Shown: positions 8,259-16,828 of the stretch, in pieces
How the letters are laid out: each line of letters begins with the position of its first letter
How positions within the stretch are numbered: position 1 is the stretch's first letter
NCBI GenBank assembly: GCA_020633235.1
Contig: JACKEA010000005.1
Coordinates: 744,001-808,000, forward strand
Reading direction: 5' to 3'
Length of the DNA stretch: 64,000 nt
Source: Polyangiaceae bacterium
GTDB lineage: Bacteria; Myxococcota_A; Polyangia; Polyangiales; Polyangiaceae
Notes under the pieces: generated by a model
What the model was told of the DNA's origin: nothing
What the model saw: the letters and a program-made list of their open reading frames with translations, nothing else
The model's database searches: none
Translations under genes and position numbers: made by a program

Positions 8259-9254
8259 TCAGCCGATGAGGCCCATGCGGCGGATCACGACGTCGATGAC
8301 GATGCCCACGACGTAGAGCAGCCCGAAGCGCCGCGTGTGGATGAAGGCGAAGGCCACGAACCACAGCGGCCACACGCCCTTCGGCAGCTCCGGCGGCGGC
8401 TTCGCGGGCCGCGGGTGGCGGTAGGCCTTGAACGAAAGGTGCAACAGCGGAACCGCGCCGAAGACGACCAACAGCACCGGCGAGAAGTAGCCGCTCGCGA
8501 TCAGGGCGACGACGAACAGGTACTGCCCCACGAACATGCCGAGGGTGACCCACCGCGAGGTCTTCTCGCCGAGCAGCACCGGCAGCGTGCGGATCTTCTT
8601 GCCGCTGTCGGCTTCCAGCTTGTCGATGTGCTTTCCGAACAGCACCGCCGTGGAGCCGAGGGCAAACGGAAAGCTGGCGAGGGCCACGTTCCAGTCGAAG
8701 CGACCGGTGATCACGTAGTAGCTGCCGCCCACCATCAAGGGGCCCCACACCAGGAGCACCGCCGGCTCTCCCATGCCGATGTATTTCAGCGGCCAGGTGT
8801 AGAACAAGACGAAGAAGGCGCCGATGGCGAGCAGCGTGAGGGTAGCGTTGCCCCGCTGCCAGACGAGGTAGCCGCCCGCGGCGAGGGCCAGACCGCCGGT
8901 GACCACCGCGTAGCGGATCAGCTGCCGCGGCGTCATCAGCCCGTGCTCCAGCGGCTGGGGTCCGTATTGGCTCCGGAAGTAGTTGCCCTTGTCCACGCCC
9001 TTGGCGTGATCGGTGAGGTCGTTCACCAGGTTGTTCGTGGCATGCGCCAGGGTGAGCCCCAGCGTGGTCATGGCGAACAGCACGGCGTCGAAACGGCCGT
9101 CGCGATACGCCAGCAGGCCGGCGATCACCGCGGAGATCACCGTCATCACGAGCACCGCGGAGCGGGTCGCGATCAGCCAGCGGGAGACGACGTCGAGCTC
9201 GTCCCATTCCTGCTTGCTGACGCGCGGAATCACGCGCAGCGCCCGGCCCCACAT
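8259..9254 (-). CDS. UbiA-family prenyltransferase (MenA-like)
   Basis: 331 residues with about eight or nine transmembrane helices. The two Asp-rich prenyl-diphosphate/Mg sites are visible: NNLVNDLTDHAKGVDKGN and GKHIDKLEADSGKKIRTLP. This family attaches polyprenyl chains to aromatic acceptors such as 1,4-dihydroxy-2-naphthoate, 4-hydroxybenzoate or heme. A second UbiA-family protein lies in the menaquinone operon (16825-17733), so this one is a paralogue with a possibly different acceptor. ATG 9254 was chosen; in-frame ATG 9326 would add 24 residues not typical of the family. Divergent from the lipoprotein at 9380. Confidence 0.85.
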   Translation of the reverse strand: MWGRALRVIPRVSKQEWDELDVVSRWLIATRSAVLVMTVISAVIAGLLAYRDGRFDAVLFAMTTLGLTLAHATNNLVNDLTDHAKGVDKGNYFRSQYGPQPLEHGLMTPRQLIRYAVVTGGLALAAGGYLVWQRGNATLTLLAIGAFFVLFYTWPLKYIGMGEPAVLLVWGPLMVGGSYYVITGRFDWNVALASFPFALGSTAVLFGKHIDKLEADSGKKIRTLPVLLGEKTSRWVTLGMFVGQYLFVVALIASGYFSPVLLVVFGAVPLLHLSFKAYRHPRPAKPPPELPKGVWPLWFVAFAFIHTRRFGLLYVVGIVIDVVIRRMGLIG

Positions 9255-9379
9255 GGCAACGTTCACGACCGTACTCGCTTTCCGCTCACCCGCGGCACGG
9301 TGCCTCAAAATGCCGGCACAAGACAAGCTGCGGCGGATTGTCCCTGCCCGAGCGCGCGTGGCCGCGCTAGCCTCGGAGG

Positions 9380-10108
9380 ATGGGCAAGCTCGGGGCCGGC
9401 GGCATCCTTCTCGTGAGCGCCATCGTGCTCGCGGGCTGCGCCACCAGCTCCGACTTGGCCGAGGAAGGCTACGTCGGAGGCGGAACCTCCGGTGGGTCCG
9501 GCGGTGGGCAGAGCGGCGGTACGGGGGGTAGCAGCGGCGGCGCGGCGGGCGCAGGGGCGAGCGGCGGCTTTGGCGGCGGCGGCACGGGAGGCCTTGCTGG
9601 CAGCGGCGGCAGCGGCGGCCTGCCCCCGGGCTGCGCGGACCCGATGGATGATTGCGACGGCACGCCCGGCTGCGAGCTGGACCACTCGGCCAGCGCCAAC
9701 AGCTGCGCTTCGGCCCAGAAGCTGGGCTCCCACTGCGGCGACGTCGCGTGCAACGTGCTCTCCTGCAGCCCCACCAACTGGAGTGCCTTCAAGTCCGCCC
9801 AGGGCAACACCAGCAAGTGGTTCGTGGCCCACTCCGACGAGTGCTCGAACTGCTGCGCCGACGTGGAAGCCCGCATCCATCTCGATGTGCCCCCGGGCAT
9901 CAACTACGACCTCTATCTGTGGAGCTCCTGCGGCGCGATGATCGACGCGTCCACCCAGCCCGCCGGGCAGAGCGAAGCCCTCACCACCTTCACGGGGGAC
10001 GACTGCTTCGGCAGTGACGACAGCTTCGACTACACCATCGAGGTTCGCTACGTCTCCGGCAGCTCCTGCGATTCCTGGACGCTCACCGTGGACGGCTCGG
10101 ACTGCTGA
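9380..10108 (+). CDS. Gly-rich lipoprotein of unknown function
   Basis: 242 residues. A lipoprotein signal (VLAGCATSS) is followed by a Gly/Ser/Thr-rich linker of about 45 residues and then a Cys-rich domain: 14 or more Cys after residue 80, including NCCADVEARIHLD. The linker-plus-Cys layout is common in myxobacterial secreted lipoproteins. The C-terminal part alternates Asp/Ser and aromatic residues (YDLYLWSSCG), suggesting a disulfide-stabilised beta-sandwich like pre-peptidase C-terminal domains (inference). Convergent with the CcmH-like gene, one base between stop codons. Confidence 0.75.
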   Translation: MGKLGAGGILLVSAIVLAGCATSSDLAEEGYVGGGTSGGSGGGQSGGTGGSSGGAAGAGASGGFGGGGTGGLAGSGGSGGLPPGCADPMDDCDGTPGCELDHSASANSCASAQKLGSHCGDVACNVLSCSPTNWSAFKSAQGNTSKWFVAHSDECSNCCADVEARIHLDVPPGINYDLYLWSSCGAMIDASTQPAGQSEALTTFTGDDCFGSDDSFDYTIEVRYVSGSSCDSWTLTVDGSDC

Positions 10109-10109
10109 A

Positions 10110-10631
10110 TCAGAGTTGTTCGAGCTCGGCGTCGATTTCGTCGTCCAGGCGATCGCGCTTGGACTTCGCGGACTTCTTCGGCGGCTTCTTCTCGGACTCC
10201 TTCTGACGCCGCTTCCAGCGGACGAGCATGAAGGCAGCGCCCACGCCAGCGGCGCCCATCAACACCGTGAGCCACACCGCCAGGCTCTTGAGCGGGCTGT
10301 CCGGCGGAACGGCGCGGATGCGCTCGCCGTAACGGGAGACGATGTCCGCCTCGATGGCGTCCGCGGATTCTCCGGCCTTCAAGCGACGGCGGATCTCGCG
10401 ACGTAGGTCGTTGGCGATCTCGGAGCCGTGAATGTCGATCGTCTGCGTCCAGCAGCAGGGCGCGAGCAAGCGGCCTTCCAGGGCCTCGGCTCCCTCGACG
10501 TAGCCCTCGGGGGCGGCGGCGGACGGCGCGGGGGGCGCCTCTGGATCGTCCTGTCCGAAGGCAGCGGCGGGGAGCAGTAGAGCGGCGATGGCCAGGGCCA
10601 ACGCCAGAGCACGCGGGAGTTTTCGGGACAT
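10110..10631 (-). CDS. CcmH/CycL-like cytochrome c maturation protein
   Basis: 173 residues: signal peptide (to about residue 27, AAAFGQ), a CcmH domain, a transmembrane helix near 115-135 (LAVWLTVLMGAAGVGAAFML) and a Lys/Arg-rich cytoplasmic tail. CcmH reduces the apocytochrome haem-binding cysteines. Usual family hallmarks are present (DLRREIRRRLKAGES, IVSRYGERIRAVP), but the redox motif is adjacent cysteines, LLAPCCWTQ, instead of LRCxxC. No other ccm genes are nearby. The ATG at 10631 opens directly into the signal peptide; a further in-frame ATG lies at 10655. Confidence 0.8.
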   Translation of the reverse strand: MSRKLPRALALALAIAALLLPAAAFGQDDPEAPPAPSAAAPEGYVEGAEALEGRLLAPCCWTQTIDIHGSEIANDLRREIRRRLKAGESADAIEADIVSRYGERIRAVPPDSPLKSLAVWLTVLMGAAGVGAAFMLVRWKRRQKESEKKPPKKSAKSKRDRLDDEIDAELEQL

Positions 10632-10738
10632 GTCGAGGTGGAGGGAGCTTGCCATGAGTCGAAGGGCCTGGCCCGGCTTGACCCTCCCGTAGGGTAATAT
10701 TAAGCGTTCAATAGTTTTTGAAACCTCAAAAATAGAAA

Positions 10739-10754
10739 GGCGCATATTTGCGCC
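10739..10754. promoter_or_regulatory. perfect inverted repeat upstream of the DAHP synthase/menaquinone operon
   Basis: GGCGCATATTTGCGCC is a 6-base arm palindrome around TATT, 10 bases before the ATG at 10765 and inside the most AT-rich stretch nearby (10690-10750). TTGAAA (10718-10723) with CATATT (10742-10747), 18 bases apart, could be -35/-10 boxes, which would put the palindrome over the -10. Either an operator or a short leader hairpin would suit; both are inferred. Confidence 0.35.
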
Positions 10755-10764
10755 AAAAGCGGAC

Positions 10765-11739
10765 ATGATCGTCATCCTCCGACCCGACGCCGAGCCCGAA
10801 AGCGTCCAGCGAGCGCTGGTGGCGCGGGGGCTTTGGGTGCAGCGACTCGATGGTTCTCGTCAGACCCAGTTCGCCATCGAGCCGTGCTCCGCTGCCGTGG
10901 AGGCCGCCAGCTTGCTCGACATCGAGGGGGTCCTCGACGTGGTCCGTCCGGCCTCCCCTCACCCCAAGCTCGACCGTGCGGCCCGGAGCGTGCGAGTCGG
11001 CGCCGCCAACTTCGAGGCGGAGCGTCCCCCGGTGCTCATCGCGGGCCCCTGCAGCGTCGAGAGTGAGGAGCAGATCCATCGCATCGCGCGGGAGGTCGCT
11101 CGCCATGGAGCAAAGCTCCTCCGCGGCGGCGCCTACAAGCCGCGCACCTCGCCCTATGCCTTCGCCGGCCACGGCGCCGTGGCGCTCGGCTGGATGCGCG
11201 ACGCCGCCGACGCCGCCGACCTCGGCGTCGTCACGGAGGTGCTGAGCCCCAGCGACGCGTCGCTGGTCGCGCGCACCGCCGACATGCTGCAGATCGGCTC
11301 GCGCAACATGCAGAACTTCGCGCTGCTGCGCGCCGCCGCGGCAGAGCAGAAGCCGATCCTGCTCAAGCGCGGCCTGGCCGCCACGGTGGAAGAGTGGCTG
11401 CTCGCGGCGGAGCACTGCCTGGCCCACGGCGCCCCGGCGGTGGTGCTGTGTGAGCGCGGCATTCGCAGCTGGGATCACAGCACGCGCAATCTCCTCGACC
11501 TGGGCGCCGTCGCGCTGCTCAGCCACGTGCACGGCCTACCCGTCGTGGTGGATCCCTCCCACGGCGCCGGCCGCCGCGATCTGGTGCTGCCCCTCGCTCG
11601 CGCCGCAATCGCCGTGGGGGCCGCCGGCGTGATGGTGGAAACACACTTCGATCCGGGCTCCGCCCAGAGCGACGGCGCCCAGGCGCTGCCGCTGTCCGAC
11701 GTGGCGCGCCTGGGCGACCTGATGAGGACCGCACGATGA
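10765..11739 (+). CDS. aroF: 3-deoxy-7-phosphoheptulonate (DAHP) synthase, type I beta
   Basis: 324 residues. Condenses phosphoenolpyruvate and erythrose 4-phosphate, the first step of the shikimate pathway to chorismate. Residues 1-70 form the ferredoxin-like/ACT-type N-terminal domain seen in the Thermotoga/Bacillus class. The barrel carries IAGPCSVES, LRGGAYKPRTSPYAF, QIGSRNMQNF, LLKRG, CERGIRSWD and VVDPSHGAGR, which supply the substrate and metal sites. No chorismate mutase domain. It heads a nine-gene overlapping operon whose other members make menaquinone from chorismate, so this isozyme is probably dedicated to quinone supply (inference). The ATG at 10765 has no obvious Shine-Dalgarno; its stop overlaps the next ATG. 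Confidence 0.93.
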   Translation: MIVILRPDAEPESVQRALVARGLWVQRLDGSRQTQFAIEPCSAAVEAASLLDIEGVLDVVRPASPHPKLDRAARSVRVGAANFEAERPPVLIAGPCSVESEEQIHRIAREVARHGAKLLRGGAYKPRTSPYAFAGHGAVALGWMRDAADAADLGVVTEVLSPSDASLVARTADMLQIGSRNMQNFALLRAAAAEQKPILLKRGLAATVEEWLLAAEHCLAHGAPAVVLCERGIRSWDHSTRNLLDLGAVALLSHVHGLPVVVDPSHGAGRRDLVLPLARAAIAVGAAGVMVETHFDPGSAQSDGAQALPLSDVARLGDLMRTAR

Positions 11740-12440
11740 CCGAGACCGAACCCCGCGGCGGCTCCGGCGAGATGTTCGATGCCATCGCCCCGCGCTACGA
11801 CTTGATGAACCGGCTCTTGTCGCTGGGCATCGACCAATCCTGGCGACGCCAAGCGGTGGCAGCGCTGGAGCTGGCGGACGACGCCCGAGTGCTGGATCTG
11901 GCCACCGGCACCGGCGATCTCGCCATCCAGATCGCCCGCACCCATCCGACCTGCCACGTCGTCGGCCTGGACCCTTCCGAGAACATGTTGGCCGTCGGCC
12001 GCGACAAGCTCGGCGATCTGGGAGAACGGGTCGAGCTCGTGGCCGGCGATGCCCAAGCGCTGCCTTTCGAGGACGACACCTTCGACGGCGTCACCATCGC
12101 CTTCGGGATCCGCAACGTCGTCGATCGCCCCGCCGCCTTGCGGGAGATGGCACGGGTCACCCGCGATTCGGGGCGCGTCGCCATCTTGGAGCTCTCCGAG
12201 CCGCGGGACGGGCTGATGGCACCCTTCGCGCGTTTCCACGTGCACACCGTCGTCCCCTTCCTCGGGTCCTTGTTGTCGGGACACCGCGAGTACCGCTATC
12301 TGCAGCGCTCCATCGCCGCCTTTCCACCAGCGGAGGAGTTCGCGGCCACGATGGACGCTTCGGGCCTGGAGGTGCTCGAAGCGCGCCGCCTGTCCTTCGG
12401 CGTCTGCCACCTGTACATCGCGCGTCCGAGGGTGAAGTGA
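11736..12440 (+). CDS. menG: demethylmenaquinone methyltransferase
   Basis: 234-residue class I SAM methyltransferase of the UbiE/MenG family, catalysing the last methylation in menaquinone synthesis. Family motifs: MFDAIAPRYDLMN, SLGIDQSWRR, SAM motif I VLDLATGTGDLA, DPSENML, GDAQALPFEDDTFD, FGIRNVVDR, and the C-terminal HREYRYLQRSI. ATG 11736 overlaps the DAHP-synthase stop (ATGA), and its own stop overlaps the GTG of menF. No ubiquinone genes are nearby, and the men context supports the MenG role. Confidence 0.93.
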   Translation: MTETEPRGGSGEMFDAIAPRYDLMNRLLSLGIDQSWRRQAVAALELADDARVLDLATGTGDLAIQIARTHPTCHVVGLDPSENMLAVGRDKLGDLGERVELVAGDAQALPFEDDTFDGVTIAFGIRNVVDRPAALREMARVTRDSGRVAILELSEPRDGLMAPFARFHVHTVVPFLGSLLSGHREYRYLQRSIAAFPPAEEFAATMDASGLEVLEARRLSFGVCHLYIARPRVK

Positions 12441-13669
12441 CGGATGCGGCGCGGCTCGCGACCGACGACCTGGCAGTCGTCACGCGGCCGGCGCCGGTGC
12501 TCTCCGTCGAAGGCCTGCTCGCCGCCAGCGACGACGACGCCGTGCTGTGGCACCCGCCCGGGGGCCCCCTGTGGCTCGGGCTCGGGGTGGCAGCGCGCTT
12601 CCGCGCGTCGGGTCCCGACCGCTTCGAGCGCATCACGGAGGCCGCTCGGGCGGTGCTGGCCGAAGCGCCCGAGCTCCGGGCCTTCGCGGGCTTCGCCTTC
12701 GCGCCGGGGGCGAGCGACGACGACGTGTGGCGCGGCTTCGCCGAGGCCGAGGCGGTGCTGCCCCGCATCAACTACGTGTTGCATCAAGGCCGCGCGACGC
12801 TGAGCACCGTCGGGGGCGAGCTCCCGCTCCCCACGCCCCGCCTTCGGCCCGCGTCCCTGGCGCCGCCGAACGTGCAGCGCCGGGATCATTCCGACGCGGA
12901 GTACATCGCCGCGGTGCGCGCCATCGGCGACGGCATCGCGTCCGGCGCCTTCGACAAGGTCGTGGTGGCGCGGCGCGTGGACCTCGAGCTGTCGCCGTCG
13001 GTGGATCCGCCGCGAGTCCTCCAGCGCCTCGCGAGCATCGCGCCCGCCTGCACGCGCTTTGCGTTCCGCCGCAGCGGGCGCTGGTTCTTGGGCGCCACGC
13101 CGGAGCGCCTGGTCGAGAAGCGCGGCCGCGAGATCCGCACCGAAGCGCTGGCCGGCTCGGCGCCCCGGGGCGCCGACGCCGCCTTGCTGGCCAGCGCCAA
13201 GGACCGCGCGGAGCACCGTCACGTGGTGGACGAGATCCGCGCGCGCCTCGAAGCCCTCGGCGCCCGCGTCGAGGTCGCCAGCGAGCCCGAGCTCCGGGCC
13301 CTGTCCCACGTCGTCCATCTGCGGACGCCGATCGTCGCCCAGCTCTCGGCGGACCGTCACGTGCTCGAAGTGTTGGCCCAGCTGCACCCGACGCCCGCGG
13401 TCGGTGGCGTCCCGCGCGCCGCGGCTCTGGAGTGGCTGGCGAAGAACGAGCCCTTCGCCCGGGGGTGGTACGCGAGCCCCGTCGGTTGGTTCGACGCCGC
13501 CGGCGACGGCGAGCTCGCCGTCGCGCTGCGCTCGGCGGTGCTCGACGGTCCGCGCGCCCACCTGTTCGCGGGCGCCGGGATCGTCCAAGGCTCGACGCCC
13601 GAGGGCGAGCTCGCCGAGACGCGGCTCAAGCTCGAGGCGCTCGCTCGCGCCCTCGGAGTGGAGGCATGA
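12437..13669 (+). CDS. menF: isochorismate synthase
   Basis: 410 residues; converts chorismate to isochorismate, the entry to menaquinone synthesis. The C-terminal chorismate-binding domain shows GRWFLGATPERLV, RTEALAGSAPRG, the DEI/HVVD region and LFAGAGIVQGS followed by the E..ET..K end motif. The N-terminal 130 residues are weakly conserved, as usual. A paralogous function such as salicylate or anthranilate synthesis is unlikely given the flanking genes. GTG start at 12437 overlaps the menG stop by four bases. Confidence 0.92.
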   Translation: MTDAARLATDDLAVVTRPAPVLSVEGLLAASDDDAVLWHPPGGPLWLGLGVAARFRASGPDRFERITEAARAVLAEAPELRAFAGFAFAPGASDDDVWRGFAEAEAVLPRINYVLHQGRATLSTVGGELPLPTPRLRPASLAPPNVQRRDHSDAEYIAAVRAIGDGIASGAFDKVVVARRVDLELSPSVDPPRVLQRLASIAPACTRFAFRRSGRWFLGATPERLVEKRGREIRTEALAGSAPRGADAALLASAKDRAEHRHVVDEIRARLEALGARVEVASEPELRALSHVVHLRTPIVAQLSADRHVLEVLAQLHPTPAVGGVPRAAALEWLAKNEPFARGWYASPVGWFDAAGDGELAVALRSAVLDGPRAHLFAGAGIVQGSTPEGELAETRLKLEALARALGVEA

Positions 13670-15312
13670 GCGCCGAGCTCACGACGCTGTGGGCGCGCAC
13701 GCTGCTGCACGCCGCGCGCGTCTCGGGCGTGCGGGACGTGATCGCCAGCCCTGGCTCCCGCTCGACGCCCTTCGTCGCGGCGGCCCTGGCGGAGAGCGGC
13801 CTCGCGGTGCGCGCCGTCGTGGACGAGCGCAGCGCGGCGTTCTTCGCCGTGGGGCAAGCGAAGATCACCGGCCGCCCGAGCCTCTTGATCGCGACCAGCG
13901 GCAGCGCCGCCACGCACTACGCCCCCGCCGTCGCCGAGGCCGCCGCGACGCACACGCCGCTCTTGGTGCTGACGGCGGATCGGCCGCCGGAGCTGCACGA
14001 CGCCGGCGCCAACCAGACGATGGATCAGTCGTGGCTGTTCGCCGAGCGCGCCGTGGATCTCGGCGCGCCGGATCCGCGCGGCTTGCCTGCCCTCGCCCGC
14101 CGCGTGGCCCAGGCCGTACTGCGGGCCCGCGGCGGTCCGGTGCATCTCAATGCGCCCGTGCACAAGCCGTTGGAACCGGTGGCCATCGACGTCGCCCTGC
14201 CGGAACCGCCGCGCCTCAGCGCGCCCGAGCGGGGCGTCGATGCCGCGGCCGTCCGTCACCTCGCCGAGCGCCTCCGCCGCGCCGAGCGCCCGCTGATCCT
14301 GTGCGGCACCGTGGCGCCCGCGCTGCCTTTCGACGTCGCTCTGCTGGGCCGCGTCGCGGACCGCGCCGGTGCGGTCGTGGTCGCCGACGCCACGGGACCC
14401 GCGAGGTTCCGCGCTGGCACCAACATCATCTGCGACAAGGCGGACTGGCTCGTGATGAGTCCGACCTGGCGTCGGACCTTGATGCCGGATCTCGTGCTGC
14501 TGGTCGGCTCGGCGCCGCTCGCGACGGCGTGGGAAAGCGTGCTCGAGGAAGCGGAGCTTCACGTGGTGGCGCCGCAGGGTCACCCGAATCCGACCAGCAC
14601 GGCGGCCAGCGTCAGCCTGGGACCGCTCGATGCGATGCTTCGTGCCCTCGCCGACGCGCTTCCCGAAGCAGCCTCCGCCTCGAGCTATCGCAGCGAGTGG
14701 CAGCAGGGCCAGGATGCCGTGAACCGCGCCCTCGAGACCACGCCCAGCCGCGGCTTCTGCGAGGCGGACGCCGTGCGCGTCGCCATCGAGCGCATGCCCG
14801 AGGACTCCGTGCTGTTTCTCGGCAACAGCCTGGCGCCGCGGGAAGCGAACCTTCACGCGCGGGCCCGAGAGCGCGGTCCCCGGGTGGTGGCGCAGCGCGG
14901 GCTGTCGGGCATCGATGGGCTCATCAGCGGCGCGGCCGGCGCCGCCGCGGCCAGCGGCGCGCCCACGCTGCTGTTGCTGGGAGACGTGAGCTTCTTGCAC
15001 GACGTGGGCGGTCTGCTCACGGCGAAAGAAGTGCAAACGCCGCTCGCCATCGTGGTGCTGAACAATGGCGGCGGACGCATCTTCGAGGAGCTGCCCGTGG
15101 CCACCAGCGGAGTGGATCTCCGTTTCTGGACCACGCCCCACGATCTCGATCTGTCCCACGCCGCGGCGCTCTACGGGCACCGCTTCGCGCGGCCCGAGAG
15201 CCCCGATGCCCTGGCCGCGGCCGTCGACGACGCCCTGGGCACGCCGAGAGCGACGCTGATCGAAGCGCGCGTCACTCCGCTGTCGTGGCAGAAGGTGCTG
15301 GAGCGCCTGTGA
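13666..15312 (+). CDS. menD: SEPHCHC synthase (MenD), thiamine-diphosphate enzyme
   Basis: 548 residues, normal length. Adds a succinyl-semialdehyde unit from 2-oxoglutarate to isochorismate, giving 2-succinyl-5-enolpyruvyl-6-hydroxy-3-cyclohexene-1-carboxylate. Seen are SPGSRSTPFV near the start, the catalytic Glu in VDERSAAFFAVG, LTADRPPEL, NQTMDQSWLF, and the ThDP/Mg site LLLGDVSFLHD...VVLNNGGGRIFE. ATG 13666 overlaps the menF stop; the stop overlaps the GTG of menH. Confidence 0.95.
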   Translation: MSAELTTLWARTLLHAARVSGVRDVIASPGSRSTPFVAAALAESGLAVRAVVDERSAAFFAVGQAKITGRPSLLIATSGSAATHYAPAVAEAAATHTPLLVLTADRPPELHDAGANQTMDQSWLFAERAVDLGAPDPRGLPALARRVAQAVLRARGGPVHLNAPVHKPLEPVAIDVALPEPPRLSAPERGVDAAAVRHLAERLRRAERPLILCGTVAPALPFDVALLGRVADRAGAVVVADATGPARFRAGTNIICDKADWLVMSPTWRRTLMPDLVLLVGSAPLATAWESVLEEAELHVVAPQGHPNPTSTAASVSLGPLDAMLRALADALPEAASASSYRSEWQQGQDAVNRALETTPSRGFCEADAVRVAIERMPEDSVLFLGNSLAPREANLHARARERGPRVVAQRGLSGIDGLISGAAGAAAASGAPTLLLLGDVSFLHDVGGLLTAKEVQTPLAIVVLNNGGGRIFEELPVATSGVDLRFWTTPHDLDLSHAAALYGHRFARPESPDALAAAVDDALGTPRATLIEARVTPLSWQKVLERL

Positions 15313-16007
15313 CACCGCTGGTCCTGCTCCACGGCTTCACCCAGAGCGCGTGCTCCTTCCGCGAGCTGATCGCGGAGCTGTCACCCGAGGTCGTCTTCGC
15401 GCCGGCGCTCCTCGGCCACGACGGCACGGCACGCCGGCACGGCGTCGAGACCTTCGACGACGAGGTGGATCGCATCGCAGAGCTGATGCGCCCGCTCGCG
15501 GCCCCGGCGCATCTCGTCGGTTACTCCCTCGGCGGCCGGGTCGCCCGCGGCATCGCGGCACGCCACCCCGATCTCCTGGCCCGAGTCAGCCTGGTGAGCG
15601 CGCACCCCGGCCTCGTCGACGACGGCGAGCGTCGGACCCGGCGCGCCGCCGACGCCCGCTGGCGCGAGCTCTTGGAAGGCGAAGGCATCGCCGCCTTCGT
15701 GGAGCGCTGGGAAGCGCTGCCGCTGTTCGCCAGCCAGAGCGAAGAGCTCCGCGCGGCCCAGCGCCGCGCTCGCCTCGAGCACGACCCGCGGGGTCTGGCG
15801 CTGTCGCTCGAGGTGTTGGGGCTCGGCGTCATGCCCCGCTACGAGGTCAGCGACGTGCCCGTCACTCTCGTCGTCGGCGAGCACGACGACAAATTCCGAA
15901 CCCTGGCCGGCGACACCGCAGTGGTGATCGAGGGCGCCGGCCACAACCCCGTATTGGAGCAGCCTCGGCGTCTGGCGCAGGCGTTGGGCGGAGGAGAAGA
16001 CCGATGA
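15309..16007 (+). CDS. menH: SHCHC synthase (MenH), alpha/beta hydrolase
   Basis: 232 residues. The family removes pyruvate from the MenD product to give 2-succinyl-6-hydroxy-2,4-cyclohexadiene-1-carboxylate. LLHGFTQSA near the N-terminus, the elbow GYSLGGRVARG (the GYSxGGR form is characteristic of MenH), an Asp-containing VVGEHDDKF strand and the His in GAGHNPVLE complete the triad. GTG at 15309 overlaps menD by four bases, and the stop overlaps the ATG of menB. Confidence 0.9.
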   Translation: MTPLVLLHGFTQSACSFRELIAELSPEVVFAPALLGHDGTARRHGVETFDDEVDRIAELMRPLAAPAHLVGYSLGGRVARGIAARHPDLLARVSLVSAHPGLVDDGERRTRRAADARWRELLEGEGIAAFVERWEALPLFASQSEELRAAQRRARLEHDPRGLALSLEVLGLGVMPRYEVSDVPVTLVVGEHDDKFRTLAGDTAVVIEGAGHNPVLEQPRRLAQALGGGEDR

Positions 16008-16828
16008 GCGAAGTGCAGTTCGACAAAGTCCAAGGCTACGAGGACGTGATCTACGAAAAGTCCAAGGAGGGCATCGCCAAGATCACGATCAACCGTCCGG
16101 AGGTGCACAACGCCTTCCGGCCACAAACGGTGATGGAGATGAGCCGCGCCTTCGCCGACGTGCGTGACGACCCCTCCATTGGCGTCGCGATCCTGACCGG
16201 CGCCGGCGGCAAGGCGTTCTGCTCCGGCGGCGACCAGCGGGTGCGCGGCGACGCGGGTTACGTGGGCGCCGACGGCGTGGCACGCCTCAACGTGCTGGAT
16301 CTGCAGCGGCAGATCCGCACCTTGCCCAAGCCGGTGATCGCGATGGTGGCGGGATACGCCATCGGCGGTGGCCACGTGCTGCACCTGGTGTGCGATCTGA
16401 CCATCGCCGCGGACAACGCCCGCTTCGGACAGACGGGACCCAAGGTCGGCAGCTTCGACGGGGGCTTCGGCTCGAGCTACCTGGCGCGCATCGTGGGCCA
16501 GAAGAAGGCCCGCGAGATCTGGTTCTTGTGCCGGCAGTACGACGCCCAAAAGGCCCTGGACATGGGCTTGGTGAACACGGTGGTTCCCCTCGAGAAGCTC
16601 GAGGCGGAAACGATCCAGTGGTGCCGCGAGATCCTCCAGCACAGCCCGCTGGCGCTGCGCTGCTTGAAGAGCGCCATGAACGCCGACTGCGACGGTCAGA
16701 CCGGTCTGCAGGAGCTGGCCGGCAACGCCACGCTGCTGTTCTACATGACCGAAGAGGGTCGCGAAGGCCGGGACGCATTCCTCGAGAAGCGGCCGCCGGA
16801 GTTCAACAAGTTCAAGCGCCACCCGTGA
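16004..16828 (+). CDS. menB: 1,4-dihydroxy-2-naphthoyl-CoA synthase
   Basis: 274-residue crotonase-fold enzyme that closes the second naphthoate ring from o-succinylbenzoyl-CoA. Diagnostic MenB features: AFCSGGDQRVRG (oxyanion hole and bicarbonate-site neighbourhood), AIGGGHVLHLVCDL, FGQTGPKVGSFDGGFGSSYL with the catalytic Asp in SFDGG, and the C-terminal FYMTEEGREGRDAFLEKRPP. ATG at 16004; overlaps by four bases on both sides with menH and menA. Confidence 0.96.
   Translation: MSEVQFDKVQGYEDVIYEKSKEGIAKITINRPEVHNAFRPQTVMEMSRAFADVRDDPSIGVAILTGAGGKAFCSGGDQRVRGDAGYVGADGVARLNVLDLQRQIRTLPKPVIAMVAGYAIGGGHVLHLVCDLTIAADNARFGQTGPKVGSFDGGFGSSYLARIVGQKKAREIWFLCRQYDAQKALDMGLVNTVVPLEKLEAETIQWCREILQHSPLALRCLKSAMNADCDGQTGLQELAGNATLLFYMTEEGREGRDAFLEKRPPEFNKFKRHP

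Noticed and set aside
12437..13669. Salicylate or anthranilate synthase instead of MenF
   Set aside because: The gene sits between menG and menD with four-base overlaps on both sides and has no glutamine-amidotransferase partner.
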